A stretch of 64,000 nucleotides of DNA from positions 372,001 to 436,000 of the forward strand of contig NZ_CP031425.1 in NCBI RefSeq assembly GCF_003367705.1. The letters are read 5' to 3'. This document shows positions 47,450 through 57,014 of the stretch, piece by piece (position 1 is the stretch's first letter; every line of letters starts with the position of its first letter). Origin of the DNA: Microbacterium foliorum. Its GTDB lineage: Bacteria; Actinomycetota; Actinomycetes; Actinomycetales; Microbacteriaceae. The notes below the pieces were generated by a model. That model was not told where the DNA came from and made no database searches. It worked only from the letters and a program-made list of their open reading frames with translations. The position numbers and the translations under genes are program-made.

Positions 47450-47623
47450 GTGGCCCTCCTCTCGATCGCCGGTTCGGCGCGCGCTCCGCATGAGCTGCGC
47501 TCGGCGACGCCGATGAAGGAATGGATGCGCGTCGTGATGCACCCGGGCACGAACGGCTGGACCAGTGTGTGGGGCACGCTCTCGCACGGCGAGATCGCGG
47601 GCTGCCCGCCGCCACGCGCCTAG
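47450..47623 (+). CDS. Possible 57-residue protein
   Basis: GTG start, 57 codons, ending CPPPRA. The family is not recognised. Third codon positions are almost all G or C, as in the true genes around it. A -10 box TAGGCT lies at the leaderless distance used by many genes in this window. The middle, MKEWMRVVMHPGTNGW, looks like ordinary protein sequence. It lies between arsC (divergent) and nhaA. It could instead be a remnant of a longer gene. Confidence 0.4.
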   Translation: MALLSIAGSARAPHELRSATPMKEWMRVVMHPGTNGWTSVWGTLSHGEIAGCPPPRA

Positions 47624-47689
47624 ACCACGCCTCATCCGGGGCGGTGGTCTCCTGCGCCATCCACCCCTTCTTCCGCGTGAGGTCTTCCC

Positions 47690-48964
47690 GTGTCCATCTC
47701 TCCTGTCCGTCCCCGCCTGCGCCTCGCTCCGCACGAGCTGTGGCGGGGCATCCGCTCCAACGCCCGCAGTGACGTCCTCGGCGGATCGCTCCTGCTCGCC
47801 GCCACCGTCGCGGCCCTGATCCTCGCCAACACCCCGGCGGTGTCGTGGTACGAGTCCGTGCGCGACTTCACCTTCGGCATCCCCGCGCTGCACCTCGATC
47901 TCAGCGTCGGCGCCTGGGCCGCCGACGGTCTGCTGGCGATCTTCTTCTTCGTCGTCGGCCTCGAGCTCAAGGAGGAGTTCGTCACCGGGCGCCTGCGTGA
48001 TCCTCGTCAGGCGGCGCTGCCGATCGCCGCCGCCGTCGGCGGTGTCATCGTGCCCGCGGTCATCTTCGCCGTGATCAACCTGGGTGACGGCGACGCACTG
48101 CGCGGCTGGGCGATCCCGACCGCGACGGACATCGCGTTCGCCGTCGCCGTGATCGCCGTCGTCGGCAAGTTCCTTCCCCCCGCGCTCCGGGTCTTCCTGC
48201 TGACACTCGCCATCATCGACGATCTGATCGCGATCACCATCATCGCGACGTTCTACACCGACACGATCAGCCTTCCGTGGCTCACTCTCGCCCTGCTGCC
48301 TCTCGCCGGTTTCGCGTTCCTCGTGCAGAAGGGTGTGCGCGCGTGGTGGATCCTGCTGCCGCTCGCCATCGCCGTATGGGTGTGCATCCACGCGGCGGGC
48401 ATCCACGCGACCGTCGCCGGCGTGCTGCTCGGTTTCGTCGTGCCGGTCGTGCCCACAGAGCGTGCGCGGGTCCGGGCCGGCGAGGATGCCGACGGCCAGC
48501 CCCTCTACGACGGCCTCGCGCCGCACTTCGCCGATCGGTGGGGTGTCGTCGCGACGCTGTTCGCCGTCCCGGTGTTCGCCTTCTTCGCCGCGGGTGTGAC
48601 GATCGGCGGCCTCGACGGGCTGCGATCGGCGCTGACCGATCCGATCGCGATCGGCATCATCGTCGGACTCGTCGCGGGCAAGCCGATCGGCATCCTCGTG
48701 ACGACGTTCCTGCTGAGCCGCATTCCCGCCCTGCGGCTCGACGAGTCGCTGCGGTGGCCGGATCTCACGGGCATGGCCTTCGTCGCCGGGATCGGCTTCA
48801 CCGTCTCGCTGCTGGTCGGCGAGCTCGCGTTCGGAGCCAGTTCGGTGGCCGACGAGCACGTCAAGATCGGCGTGCTCCTCGGGTCTCTGATCGCGGCGAT
48901 CGTGGGCGGACTCGTCCTCGCGCGGCGGAGCGCACTCGCCCGACGGGAGCGGCTCGACGTCTGA
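47690..48964 (+). CDS. nhaA: Na+/H+ antiporter NhaA
   Basis: 424 residues, about twelve membrane helices. It expels sodium in exchange for protons. The paired Asp of the ion site is in LAIIDDLIAITIIATF, and FFFVVGLELKEEFVTGRL and PTATDIAFAVAVI are family signatures. GTG start. It is followed within one base by a long terminator hairpin. Confidence 0.95.
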   Translation: MSISPVRPRLRLAPHELWRGIRSNARSDVLGGSLLLAATVAALILANTPAVSWYESVRDFTFGIPALHLDLSVGAWAADGLLAIFFFVVGLELKEEFVTGRLRDPRQAALPIAAAVGGVIVPAVIFAVINLGDGDALRGWAIPTATDIAFAVAVIAVVGKFLPPALRVFLLTLAIIDDLIAITIIATFYTDTISLPWLTLALLPLAGFAFLVQKGVRAWWILLPLAIAVWVCIHAAGIHATVAGVLLGFVVPVVPTERARVRAGEDADGQPLYDGLAPHFADRWGVVATLFAVPVFAFFAAGVTIGGLDGLRSALTDPIAIGIIVGLVAGKPIGILVTTFLLSRIPALRLDESLRWPDLTGMAFVAGIGFTVSLLVGELAFGASSVADEHVKIGVLLGSLIAAIVGGLVLARRSALARRERLDV

Positions 48965-48999
48965 GTCCACGGGGGCCGTCAGTGACGGCCCCCGTGGAC
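48965..48999. terminator. Strong bidirectional terminator between nhaA and the AGCS gene
   Basis: GTCCACGGGGGCCGTCA (48965-48981) is repeated as its exact reverse complement at 48983-48999 with one base between, a 16-17 bp G+C-rich stem. It fills the 39-base gap between two convergent genes. Confidence 0.85.
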
Positions 49000-49003
49000 A
49001 GGG

Positions 49004-50476
49004 TCAGCGGCGTCGCGCGCGCTGTTCGCCCTGCACCGGGATCGGGCCGGTGACGCTGAGCTCGTCCTCCCAGCACTGGATGCCCGTGACCTCGGGCAGG
49101 CGCGCCCTGGTGAACACCGGATCGAGACCCGCGCGGCGCTGTTCGGAGTAGTCGCGCAGCAGCTTGAAGGCGATGCCGGAGAGGAGCGCGATCGCGACGA
49201 GGTTCACGATCGCCATGAGCCCCATGATCCCGTCGGCCGTGTTCCAGATGATGTCCGCCGACGCGATCGATCCGAGGAAGATGATCGCGACGACGAGCAC
49301 GCGGTACGCCGTGAGGATCCACGGCCGGCCGCTGATGAACTCGATGTTCGATTCGCCGTAGTAGTAGTTGCCGAGGATCGAGCTGAACGCCAGCAGGAAG
49401 ATGATGATGCTGAGGAGGATGTTCGACCACTCGCCGAGGTTGCTCACGATCGCGTTCTGCGTGAGGCCGATGCCGCGAGTCGCGTTAGCCAGGTCCGGCG
49501 TGGAGACGAGGATGATGAACGCCGTGATCGAGCAGACGAGGAACGTGTCGAAGTAGACGCCGAGCGTCTGGACGAGTCCCTGCTTGACCGGGTGCGTGAC
49601 AGCCGCACTCGCCCCGGCGTTCGGCGCCGATCCGAGGCCGGCCTCGTTCGAGAACATGCCGCGCTTGACGCCGGTCATGATGATCGTTCCGAGTGCAGCG
49701 CCGACGACCTCGTTGAATCCGAATGCCTGGCTGTAGATGGAGCCGAAGACCTCGGGGAGGCGCTCGAAGTTCAGGCCGACGATCACGAGGCCCAGCAGCA
49801 GGTACCCCAGGGCCATGGCGGGCACGACCGCCTGCGTGACGCTGGCGATGCGACGGATGCCCCCGAAGACGACGAGTGCGGTCAGGATGGCGAGGACGAT
49901 GCCGACCACCCACGGGATCCAGCCCACCTCGCCGCCGAAGCTCGATGACACCGTGGCGCTGATCGTGTTCGCCTGCAGGGAGCTGAACGCGAAGGGGAAG
50001 CAGACGATCAGGATGACGGCGAAGAGGATGCCCATCCAGCGCGCCTTCAATCCGTGCTGCATGTAGTACGCGGGGCCACCGCGGAAGCCGTCCTTGTCGC
50101 GGACCTTGAAGGCCTGGCCGAGCGTCGACTCGATGAAGCTCGACGCCCCGCCGATGAACGCCATCGTCCACATCCAGAAGATCGCGCCCGGACCGCCGAT
50201 GGCGATCGCGGTGCCGACGCCCGCGATGTTGCCCACGCCGACGCGGGATGCCGCCGAGATCGTGAACGCCTGGAACGCGGAGACGGACTGCGGCTCGCCG
50301 TTCTCCTTGCGGGGGGTGCGGTCGGTGAGGGTCCGGAACATCTCGGGGATCAGGCGGAACTGCACCACGCCCGATCGCAGGGTGAAGTACAGGCCGAGGA
50401 GAACCAGGATCGGCAGCACCACCCAGGTCCACAGCCCATCGCCGGCAGAGAGCACGAAATCGTTGAGCGCGTCCAT
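49004..50476 (-). CDS. Alanine/glycine:cation symporter (AGCS family)
   Basis: 490 residues, about eleven membrane helices. Sodium- or proton-coupled uptake of alanine or glycine. Signature stretches: GVGNIAGVGTAIAIGGPGAIFWMW, GGPAYYM, and GMFSNEAGLGSAPNAGASA. A -10 box CATACT on the minus strand (50488-50483) ends six bases before the ATG, so it has its own leaderless promoter overlapping the 3' end of the LacI gene just upstream. Confidence 0.92.
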   Translation of the reverse strand: MDALNDFVLSAGDGLWTWVVLPILVLLGLYFTLRSGVVQFRLIPEMFRTLTDRTPRKENGEPQSVSAFQAFTISAASRVGVGNIAGVGTAIAIGGPGAIFWMWTMAFIGGASSFIESTLGQAFKVRDKDGFRGGPAYYMQHGLKARWMGILFAVILIVCFPFAFSSLQANTISATVSSSFGGEVGWIPWVVGIVLAILTALVVFGGIRRIASVTQAVVPAMALGYLLLGLVIVGLNFERLPEVFGSIYSQAFGFNEVVGAALGTIIMTGVKRGMFSNEAGLGSAPNAGASAAVTHPVKQGLVQTLGVYFDTFLVCSITAFIILVSTPDLANATRGIGLTQNAIVSNLGEWSNILLSIIIFLLAFSSILGNYYYGESNIEFISGRPWILTAYRVLVVAIIFLGSIASADIIWNTADGIMGLMAIVNLVAIALLSGIAFKLLRDYSEQRRAGLDPVFTRARLPEVTGIQCWEDELSVTGPIPVQGEQRARRR

Positions 50477-50480
50477 CGCA

Positions 50481-51530
50481 TCAGTATGGCGGCATGCCGC
50501 CTTGAGCGGGGAGATTCTCTCGCTGCACGCGCCGCGCTGTCGTCCCTCGCACGTTCAGCCCGAAGGGGAGCGCGGCGGGGATGCCGCCGGCTTCGCCGTC
50601 GGTGAGCGTGGCGAGCACAGCCTCCGCCGCGCGCTCGCCCTGACGGAAGGGGAACTGGTCGACCGTCGTCAGGCGGAAGAACTCGCCGAGCTCGTGGCCG
50701 TCGATGCCGACCACCGAGAGGTCTTCCGGCACGGCGACACCCAGGTCTCGCGCGGCGAGGATCGCGCCGACCGCCATCTCGTCGGACGCCGCGAACACCG
50801 CCGTCGGGCGCGGGCCCGGCCGGCCGAGCAGCTGCTTCGCGGCGCGGTACCCGCCCTCGACGGTGAAGTCGGCCGGCTCGAAGAACGCGGGGTCCAGGGG
50901 GATGCCGGCGTTGGCCATCGCCCGTTCGAAACCCCGCCGGCGGTTCGTCGGGATGTGGAAGTCGAGGTCGAACGCGGGGCTCGCGCCGATGTGCGCGATG
51001 TCGCGGTGGCCGAGGGCGATCAGATGCTCGGTCGCGAGCTGCGCGACGGCCATATCGTCGACGGTCAGGGTGTCGAGCGGGGAGCTCGGGCCGCCGATCA
51101 CGATGACAGGCAGACCCAGATCGAGCAGGTGCCGGGTCTCATCGTCGTCGAGCTCGATCGACACGGCGATCACGGCGTCGACCCGCTGACGGCGCAGGAA
51201 CGTGTCGAACACGTGCCGACGCATGTCCTCGTCGGCGGTGATGTTGTAGAGCGTGATGTCGTAGCCCTCACGCATCAGCGCGGCCGAGATCCCCGAGAGC
51301 ACGGTGCTGAAGAACCAGCGGTCGAGGAAGGGCACGATGACGCCGATGTTGCGCGTGCGCCCGGAGGCGAGGCTCGAGGCGCGGGACGAGACGACGTAGC
51401 CGAGCGCCGAGGCGGCCTCCTGCACCCTCAGGCGCGCCGATTCCGACACGTGCCCGCGACCGCTCAGGGCGCGCGAGACGGTGGCCGTCGAGACGCCGGC
51501 GAGCCGGGCGACCTCATCGATGCCCGTCAT
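50481..51530 (-). CDS. LacI-family transcriptional regulator
   Basis: 349 residues. Helix-turn-helix and hinge (IDEVARLAGVSTATVSRALSGRGHVSESARLRVQEAASALGY, 3-45), then a two-lobed sugar-sensing domain with SRASSLASGRTRNIGVIVPFLDRWFF. The ATG has a GAGAGGA site. It lies 87 bases downstream of the alpha-glucosidase gene in the same direction. The LacI-type site in front of that gene (53293) is its likely target. The inducer is probably maltose, isomaltose or a related alpha-glucoside. Confidence 0.92.
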   Translation of the reverse strand: MTGIDEVARLAGVSTATVSRALSGRGHVSESARLRVQEAASALGYVVSSRASSLASGRTRNIGVIVPFLDRWFFSTVLSGISAALMREGYDITLYNITADEDMRRHVFDTFLRRQRVDAVIAVSIELDDDETRHLLDLGLPVIVIGGPSSPLDTLTVDDMAVAQLATEHLIALGHRDIAHIGASPAFDLDFHIPTNRRRGFERAMANAGIPLDPAFFEPADFTVEGGYRAAKQLLGRPGPRPTAVFAASDEMAVGAILAARDLGVAVPEDLSVVGIDGHELGEFFRLTTVDQFPFRQGERAAEAVLATLTDGEAGGIPAALPFGLNVRGTTARRVQRENLPAQGGMPPY

Positions 51531-51617
51531 GGGGTTCCTCTCGGAGCCGTTCCCGTCGCCGTTCGCGCCGCGGGCGGTGCCGGGCTGCGCGAACGGCGAC
51601 AGGAACGGGATGCCGCG

Positions 51618-53279
51618 TTACGCCGTGGTGTACCAGACGGCCGTGTCGACCGGCACGGATCCGCCGTCGAAGGGCTGGCTCTGCAGGAGCACGAACGCAT
51701 CGGTCGGCAGTGGGACCGGCTCGGTTCCGAGGTTCGCGAGGACGTGCACGGTGCCGCGGCGGAAAGCCACGGCATCCGCTCCTGCGTCTTCCCAGACGAG
51801 GGATCCGCTGCCGAACCCGTACTCGCGGCGTCCGGCGAGCAGCCGCTTGTAGAGAGCGAGCGTGGACGCGGGGTCGACCTCTTCGACATCGCGCGAGTAG
51901 GTGGCCCAGCCGGCGGGCTGCGGCAGCCACGAGGCGCCGGTCTCGTTGAAGCCGAAGGCCGGAGCGTCCGCCTCCCACGGCAGCGGCACGCGGCATCCGT
52001 CACGCCCGTAGCGCTCGCCGTTCGTGCGGAACCAGGTCGGATCCTGACGGAACGCGTCGGGGATCTCCATCGCCTCCGGCAGACCCAGCTCCTCGCCCTG
52101 GTAGATGTACGCGGAGCCGGGCAGCGCGAGCATCACGGTCGTGGCGGCCCTGGCGCGGGCGAGGCCGGTGGCGATGTCGGGCTTGTGCGGGGTGTTCGGG
52201 CCGATGCCGTCACCCTGCGGGTTCTCGTCGGTGAGCGCGAGGCGGGAGGCGTGACGCACCACGTCGTGGTTCGACAGCACCCAGGTGCTGGGGGCGCCGA
52301 CCGCGCCGAAGGCGTCGAGCGACTCGCGGATGACGTCGCCGAGCGCCTTCGCGTCCCACTCCGTCATCAGGTACGGGAAGTTGAACGTCTGGTGCATCTC
52401 GTCGGGGCGCACCCACAGCGCGGTCTGCGTCAGCGTGGGCATCCACGCCTCGCCGCAGAGAGCACGGTCGCCGTCGTATTCGGCGAGCACCCGGTGCCAG
52501 TCGCGGTAGATGTCGTGCACGCCGTCCTGACCCCAGTAGGGGACGTCGGCTTCGCCGCCGCCCATCGAGTCGGCGTCGGCCGGCGGGGTGTAGTCGGGGA
52601 GGCCTTCGGCCTTGATCATGCCGTGGGCCACGTCGACGCGGAAGCCGTCGACGCCGCGGTCGAGCCAGAAGCGCAGGATGGAGCGGAACTCCTCGCGCAC
52701 CTCTTCGTTGTTCCAGTCGAAGTCGGGCTGCGTGGGGTCGAAGATGTGCAGGTACCACTGGCCGGGGGTGCCGTCGGCCTCGGTCACGCGCTCCCACATG
52801 CCGCCGCCGAACACCGACTCCCAGTTGTTCGGGGGCAGCTCGCCGTTCTCGCCCTTGCCGTCGCGGAAGATGTAGCGCGCCCGCTCGGGGCTGCCCGGGG
52901 CTGCCCTCAGCGCCTCCTGGAACCACGCGTGCTGGGCCGATGAATGGTTCGGGACCAGGTCGACGACGACGCGGATGCCGCGGGTGTGCGCCTCGTTCAG
53001 CATCGTGTCGAAGTCGTCGAGCGTGCCGAACAGGGGGTCGACGTCACGGTAGTCGGCGACGTCATAGCCGGCGTCGCGCTGCGGGCTGGTCATGAAGGGG
53101 CTCAGCCAGATCGCATCGACGCCGAGCTCCTTGAGGGAGTCGAGTCGGCTGGTGATGCCGGGCAGGTCGCCGATGCCGTCGCCCGAGGCGTCGGCGAACG
53201 AACGGGGGTAGATCTGATAGATGACCGCGGTGCGCCACCACTCGGAACCGGGGGCTGCGATCTGCTCAAGCTGTGCCAT
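51618..53279 (-). CDS. GH13 alpha-glucosidase (oligo-1,6-glucosidase type)
   Basis: 553 residues, cytosolic. Barrel motifs in order: DLVPNHSS; GFRVDVAHGM with the nucleophile Asp; ALCGEAWM with the acid/base Glu; and LSNHDVVRHASR with the transition-state Asp. VIYQIYPRSFADASGDGIGDLPGI at the N-terminus is typical of GH13 alpha-glucosidases. It hydrolyses short alpha-glucosides. The start is set by a -10 box TACTCT exactly six bases upstream. The LacI-type operator lies directly against that box. Confidence 0.93.
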   Translation of the reverse strand: MAQLEQIAAPGSEWWRTAVIYQIYPRSFADASGDGIGDLPGITSRLDSLKELGVDAIWLSPFMTSPQRDAGYDVADYRDVDPLFGTLDDFDTMLNEAHTRGIRVVVDLVPNHSSAQHAWFQEALRAAPGSPERARYIFRDGKGENGELPPNNWESVFGGGMWERVTEADGTPGQWYLHIFDPTQPDFDWNNEEVREEFRSILRFWLDRGVDGFRVDVAHGMIKAEGLPDYTPPADADSMGGGEADVPYWGQDGVHDIYRDWHRVLAEYDGDRALCGEAWMPTLTQTALWVRPDEMHQTFNFPYLMTEWDAKALGDVIRESLDAFGAVGAPSTWVLSNHDVVRHASRLALTDENPQGDGIGPNTPHKPDIATGLARARAATTVMLALPGSAYIYQGEELGLPEAMEIPDAFRQDPTWFRTNGERYGRDGCRVPLPWEADAPAFGFNETGASWLPQPAGWATYSRDVEEVDPASTLALYKRLLAGRREYGFGSGSLVWEDAGADAVAFRRGTVHVLANLGTEPVPLPTDAFVLLQSQPFDGGSVPVDTAVWYTTA

Positions 53280-53285
53280 GACCTC

Positions 53286-53306
53286 AGAGTAGTGCAAACG
53301 CTTACA
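53286..53306 (-). promoter_or_regulatory. Alpha-glucosidase promoter with LacI-type operator
   Basis: The -10 TACTCT is at 53291-53286 on the minus strand. The operator TGCAAACGCTTACA (53293-53306, plus strand) is an imperfect LacI-family palindrome with CpG centre. It abuts the -10 box, a position where binding would block initiation. Confidence 0.7.
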
Positions 53307-53647
53307 GGTGCACCAGGGCTGAGATCGAATCGATTCGGCACGGATGTCGGGAAGGGGTCTGGGCGCTCGGCATCCGTGCCCCGAGCCGTCTGCAGGACCC
53401 GGGCGCGGATGCAGAGATGAGTGACGGTTTTCGACCCTGCATCCGTGCCCCGATCCTGCACGCGGACCGTGCCGGAGGAGGTCGCGACGACATGGCTCGG
53501 AAAAGTGACGCGACACGCCGGTGAAACGAGAAACTGGCCTTTCGTCCACTTCCGTGCGTCTCGCTGATATGCGAGCATTTTCAGTGTGACCTCCTGGTCG
53601 CCTGCGCGGCCCGCACTCGGACCGCTGTTCCGACCGAGGGAGTCACG
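53307..53647. other. Gene-free gap with short palindromes
   Basis: No gene seen. It holds a CGAATCGATTCG palindrome (53326-53337), an inverted pair GGCACGGATG / CATCCGTGCC (about 53337-53380), and a further GCATCCGTGCCCCGA copy near 53433. An AT-richer stretch with the start region of the secreted protein gene ends the gap. Confidence 0.6.
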
Positions 53648-54913
53648 ATGCACGGGTCGTTGCGCCGTCCGGCGAGACGTACGGTCTCGACGGTTCTCGT
53701 CGCCGCCGTCGTGCTGGCGGGTGCCGTGTCCGTGGGCATCGGCGCCTCCGCCGATGCGGACCCGTCGACCGACGCGGGAACACCCGACCCCACTCTCTCG
53801 GTCTCGCTCGCCTACGAGTTCCTCGACGCGCGCGTCGACCAGTTCTGCGACGGCGAGGGCCGCTGTCTTCCACGGAGCTACGAGGGCGGATTCTTCACCG
53901 ACCTGCCGACCTGGGACTTCACCCCCTCGTTCGTCTACGACGACGCACTCGTGGTGATCGCATACACCGCTCGCGGCCTGCCCGACGACATCCGCCGCGC
54001 ACAGGCGATCGGCGACGCGCTGCTGTTCGTGCAGGAGAACGACCCCATCGGCGACGGGCGCACCAGGGCCTCGTACGAGCCCCACGGCATCCTCCAGGGG
54101 CGGGTCGAGATCACCGGTCCCGGCTCTTTCACCGGCAACCAGGCGTGGGTGGGCATGGCCCTGACCCGACTGTTCCACGCGACCGGCGAGCAGAGGTATC
54201 TCGACGGGGCGCTGCGCACCGCGCAGTGGATCCAGACGAACACCGCCGACATGGTGCGCGCACCCTACGGGTACACCGGCGGCCAGCTCGAGGACGGCAC
54301 CTCGCTCGAGTGGAAGTCCACCGAGCACAACAGCGACATTGCGGGATTCTTCACCCAGCTCGCGGAGCTCTCCGGCGATCAGATCTGGGCGGACCGTGCG
54401 GCGGTCGCGGCCGACTTCGTGGCGGCCATGCAGAGCGGCGACGGTCACGTCGACACCGGGACGCTGCTCGACGGGAGCACCGTGAACACGCGGCCTGTGC
54501 CACTCGACTCGCAGACGTGGACCTCGCTCGCGACCGGTGATGCCCGCTACGACGCGGCCGTGGACTGGGCGCTCGCGCACCTCGTCGCCACCGACGGTCA
54601 ATACCAGGGCCCCTCGATCAGCGACAGCGACGTGTCGAAGGTGTGGTTCGAGGGCAGCGGGCATCTGGCGCTCGCCCTGAAACTGCGCGGCGCAGACGGC
54701 GACGCCGGGCGAGCGGAGGCGCTGCTCGACAGCATCCGCCTCGGTCAGCGAGACGCCGCGAACGGCGACGGCAAGGGCATCGTCGCGACATCCACCGACG
54801 GCCTCGACTCGGGCCTCGGGGATCTCTATTACGCGAGCCTGCACACCGGAGCGACCGCCTGGTACCTGCTCGCCGCCGCCGGCGACAACCCGTTCGCGCT
54901 GCCGACCGACTGA
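53648..54913 (+). CDS. Secreted protein with six-hairpin glycosidase-like fold
   Basis: 421 residues. A signal peptide of about 38 residues has several Arg (RRPARR) before the hydrophobic core; the RR context might suit Tat export, but the motif is not canonical. The rest alternates helix pairs with repeated patterns such as AYEFLDARVDQF, SFVYDDALVVIAYTARGL, GNQAWVGMALTRLFHATGEQRYLDGALRTAQWI and FEGSGHLALALKLRG. This is the look of an (alpha/alpha)6 toroid, as in several glycosidase and lyase families. I cannot name the family or place catalytic residues. It stands alone next to the alpha-glucosidase, which is divergent. Extracellular polysaccharide breakdown is possible. Confidence 0.65.
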   Translation: MHGSLRRPARRTVSTVLVAAVVLAGAVSVGIGASADADPSTDAGTPDPTLSVSLAYEFLDARVDQFCDGEGRCLPRSYEGGFFTDLPTWDFTPSFVYDDALVVIAYTARGLPDDIRRAQAIGDALLFVQENDPIGDGRTRASYEPHGILQGRVEITGPGSFTGNQAWVGMALTRLFHATGEQRYLDGALRTAQWIQTNTADMVRAPYGYTGGQLEDGTSLEWKSTEHNSDIAGFFTQLAELSGDQIWADRAAVAADFVAAMQSGDGHVDTGTLLDGSTVNTRPVPLDSQTWTSLATGDARYDAAVDWALAHLVATDGQYQGPSISDSDVSKVWFEGSGHLALALKLRGADGDAGRAEALLDSIRLGQRDAANGDGKGIVATSTDGLDSGLGDLYYASLHTGATAWYLLAAAGDNPFALPTD

Positions 54914-55424
54914 GTGGTGGGGGCTGCCCCTTCCGCGCGGTGCGAGGTCAGTTCCGCATCGGAATCGGGCAGTTCGGGTGCGGAAGTGGCCCCGTCTGGG
55001 GCGCGGGTGCGGAAGTGGCCCGGTTCGGTGCGTGTGGGCGTCGTTCCGACGTCCGGTGCGCTGCGGGGTCGATGTCGCACCTTCCGCGCGGTGCGGGGTC
55101 GAAAACGCATTCAGGCCCGGTGCGGGGTCACAATGGCATGTGAAGTTGCTTATTCGGATGCGAAAGTGACCCCGGCTGTGCGCGGGTGCGGAATTGACCT
55201 CGGCTGTGTGCGGGGTCAGAAACGCATCCGATTCGGGCAGTTCGGGTGCGGAATTGACCCCGGCTGTGCGTGCGGGTGCGGAAGTGGCCCCGCCTGGGCG
55301 GCGGATGCGGGAGTGGCCCCGGCTGGGCGGCGGATGCGGAACTGGCCCCGGCTGCAGGGCGGCGGATGCGGAACTGGCCCCGCCTGCAGGGACGAGGCGG
55401 GGGCGGGATCGACGCGGGCGGTAC
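54914..55424. repeat. Degenerate tandem repeat block, TGCGGAAGTGGCCCC type
   Basis: This 511-base gap between the secreted protein and purQ contains roughly ten copies of a core like GGTGCGGAAGTGGCCCCGGC or GGTGCGGAATTGACCCCGGC. The clearest run is at about 55260-55390, with a period of 28-36 bp. Inverted variants (GGTCAGTTCCGCATC, CACCTTCCGCG) occur at the left. The open frames crossing it are artefacts of the repeats. Confidence 0.75.
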
Positions 55425-56132
55425 TCAGGCGGCGACGCGGGCGACGGCGGCGATCGCGCTCGCGAAGAAGTCGACTCCGTCGATGCCGGAGCGCATGGCC
55501 ACCGAGGTGTCGGGTCCGAATCCCGCCTCGGTCGCGTGCTCGGGGTGCGGCATGAGTCCGACGACGTTGCCCGCCTCGTTGGTGAGTCCGGCGATGTCGC
55601 GCAGCGAGCCGTTCGGGTTGACGCCCGCGTAGCGGAAGGCCACGAGCCCCTCGCCCTCGATGCGATCGAGCGTCTCGTCGTCGGCGATGTATCCGCCGTC
55701 GGCGTTCTTGAGCGGGATGACGATCTCCTGGCCGGTGCGGAACCGGTTGGTCCAGGCCGTGTCGGAGTTCTCGACCGTGAGCTTCTGGTCGCGACGCACG
55801 AAGTGCTGGTGATCGTTGCGGATCAGGCCGCCGGGCAGCAGGTGCGCCTCGACGAGCATCTGGAAGCCGTTGCAGATGCCGAGCACGGGCATCCCCTTGG
55901 CGGCGGCGTCCTTGACCTCGGACATGATCGGCGACAGGGCCGCGATCGCTCCGGCGCGCAGGTAATCGCCGTAGCTGAAGCCACCGGGGAGGACGAGTGC
56001 ATCCACGCCCTCGAGGTCGTGGGAGCCGTGCCACAGGGCGACGGGCTCGGCGCCCGCGATGCGGACCGCGCGCTGCGCGTCGCGATCGTCGAGCGACCCC
56101 GGGAAGGTGACGACCCCGATACGGACGCTCAC
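55425..56132 (-). CDS. purQ: Phosphoribosylformylglycinamidine synthase subunit PurQ
   Basis: 235 residues. Glutaminase subunit of FGAM synthase in purine synthesis. Class I amidotransferase: nucleophile Cys87 in [11 protein letters not shown], and His and Glu in [28 protein letters not shown] is the usual start. GTG or ATG coupling: its start overlaps the purS stop by four bases. The large subunit purL is not in the window. In many actinobacteria purL follows purQ; here purQ is followed by the repeat block. Confidence 0.95.
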   Translation of the reverse strand: MSVRIGVVTFPGSLDDRDAQRAVRIAGAEPVALWHGSHDLEGVDALVLPGGFSYGDYLRAGAIAALSPIMSEVKDAAAKGMPVLGICNGFQMLVEAHLLPGGLIRNDHQHFVRRDQKLTVENSDTAWTNRFRTGQEIVIPLKNADGGYIADDETLDRIEGEGLVAFRYAGVNPNGSLRDIAGLTNEAGNVVGLMPHPEHATEAGFGPDTSVAMRSGIDGVDFFASAIAAVARVAA

Positions 56133-56377
56133 TCAGCGACCTCGATGCCGACCACGTCTTCGATCACGGAGTTGGAGAGCACCTCGTCGGCGATGCGGCG
56201 GGCCTCGGCGAGAACCTCGTCGGTGACCTCGCCCTCGACGGTGAGCTCGAAGCGCTTGCCGATGCGGACATCGGAGAACCCCGTGACGCCCAGGCGGGCG
56301 AAGGCGCCGGAGACGGCCTTCCCCTGCGGGTCGAGCAGTTCGGGCTTGGGCATGACGTCGACGACGATGGTGGGCAT
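56129..56377 (-). CDS. purS: Phosphoribosylformylglycinamidine synthase subunit PurS
   Basis: 82 residues. Small structural subunit that bridges PurQ and Pur[23 protein letters not shown] and the [13 protein letters not shown] stretch are diagnostic. A promoter-like TAGACT lies about 35 bases before the ATG, with a CGGAG ribosome site, so this operon has a normal leader, unlike its neighbour apt. Confidence 0.93.
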   Translation of the reverse strand: MPTIVVDVMPKPELLDPQGKAVSGAFARLGVTGFSDVRIGKRFELTVEGEVTDEVLAEARRIADEVLSNSVIEDVVGIEVAE

Positions 56378-56457
56378 GAACGGCTCCGGAAGTCGCGGGC
56401 GGACGGGCGCGACCAGTCTACCGGCTCGCGACTCGCCGGATTCCCTGGGGTGCGTCG

Positions 56458-56988
56458 TCAGGCGTGGAAGACGGTGTGCAGGTCGCCGATGGCGTCGCGA
56501 CCGCCCAGTCCGTCGATCTCGAACAGCACCGAGATGCCGACGACGTGGCTGCCCAGGCGCTCGACGAGCTGGCGGCCGGCGGCGAGGGTGCCTCCCGTGG
56601 CGAGGACATCGTCGATGAGCAGCACGCGGGATCCGGCGGGCAGATCGTCATGCATCTCGATCGTCGCGGTGCCGTACTCGAGGGCGTAGTCGACGGATGC
56701 CGCGGGGCGGGGCAGCTTGCCCGCCTTGCGGATCGGGATGAGTCCCACACCCGCTGCGATCGCCGCAGCTCCGGCGAGGATGAACCCCCGTGCCTCGATG
56801 CCGGCGACGACGTCGAACTGCCCGGCGAACGGGGCGATGATCGCCTCGGTCGTCGCCTGCAGCGCCTCGGCATCGGCGAGCAGCGGCGTGATGTCGCGGA
56901 AGATGATCCCCGCCTCCGGGTAGTCCGGGATGCTGCGGATCAGCGATGCGGCGCGGACGAGAGCGGGGGAGAGTTCGGTGTCGGGCAC
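56458..56988 (-). CDS. apt: Adenine phosphoribosyltransferase
   Basis: 176 residues from a GTG. Salvages adenine to AMP with PRPP. The PRPP loop is RVLLIDDVLATGGTLAAG; GIIFRDITPLLAD and GIEARGFILAGAAA are typical. The frame stays open further upstream, but the GTG at 56988 is preferred because TACCCT (57000-56995, minus strand) ends exactly six bases before it and family similarity begins just after. Same direction as purS and purQ. Confidence 0.92.
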   Translation of the reverse strand: MPDTELSPALVRAASLIRSIPDYPEAGIIFRDITPLLADAEALQATTEAIIAPFAGQFDVVAGIEARGFILAGAAAIAAGVGLIPIRKAGKLPRPAASVDYALEYGTATIEMHDDLPAGSRVLLIDDVLATGGTLAAGRQLVERLGSHVVGISVLFEIDGLGGRDAIGDLHTVFHA

Positions 56989-57014
56989 TGGACAAGGGTA
57001 CGCGACAAGAGGGG

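Noticed and set aside
54914..55555. 213-residue frame in the repeat block beside purQ
   Set aside because: It is generated by the tandem repeats and runs antisense into purQ.
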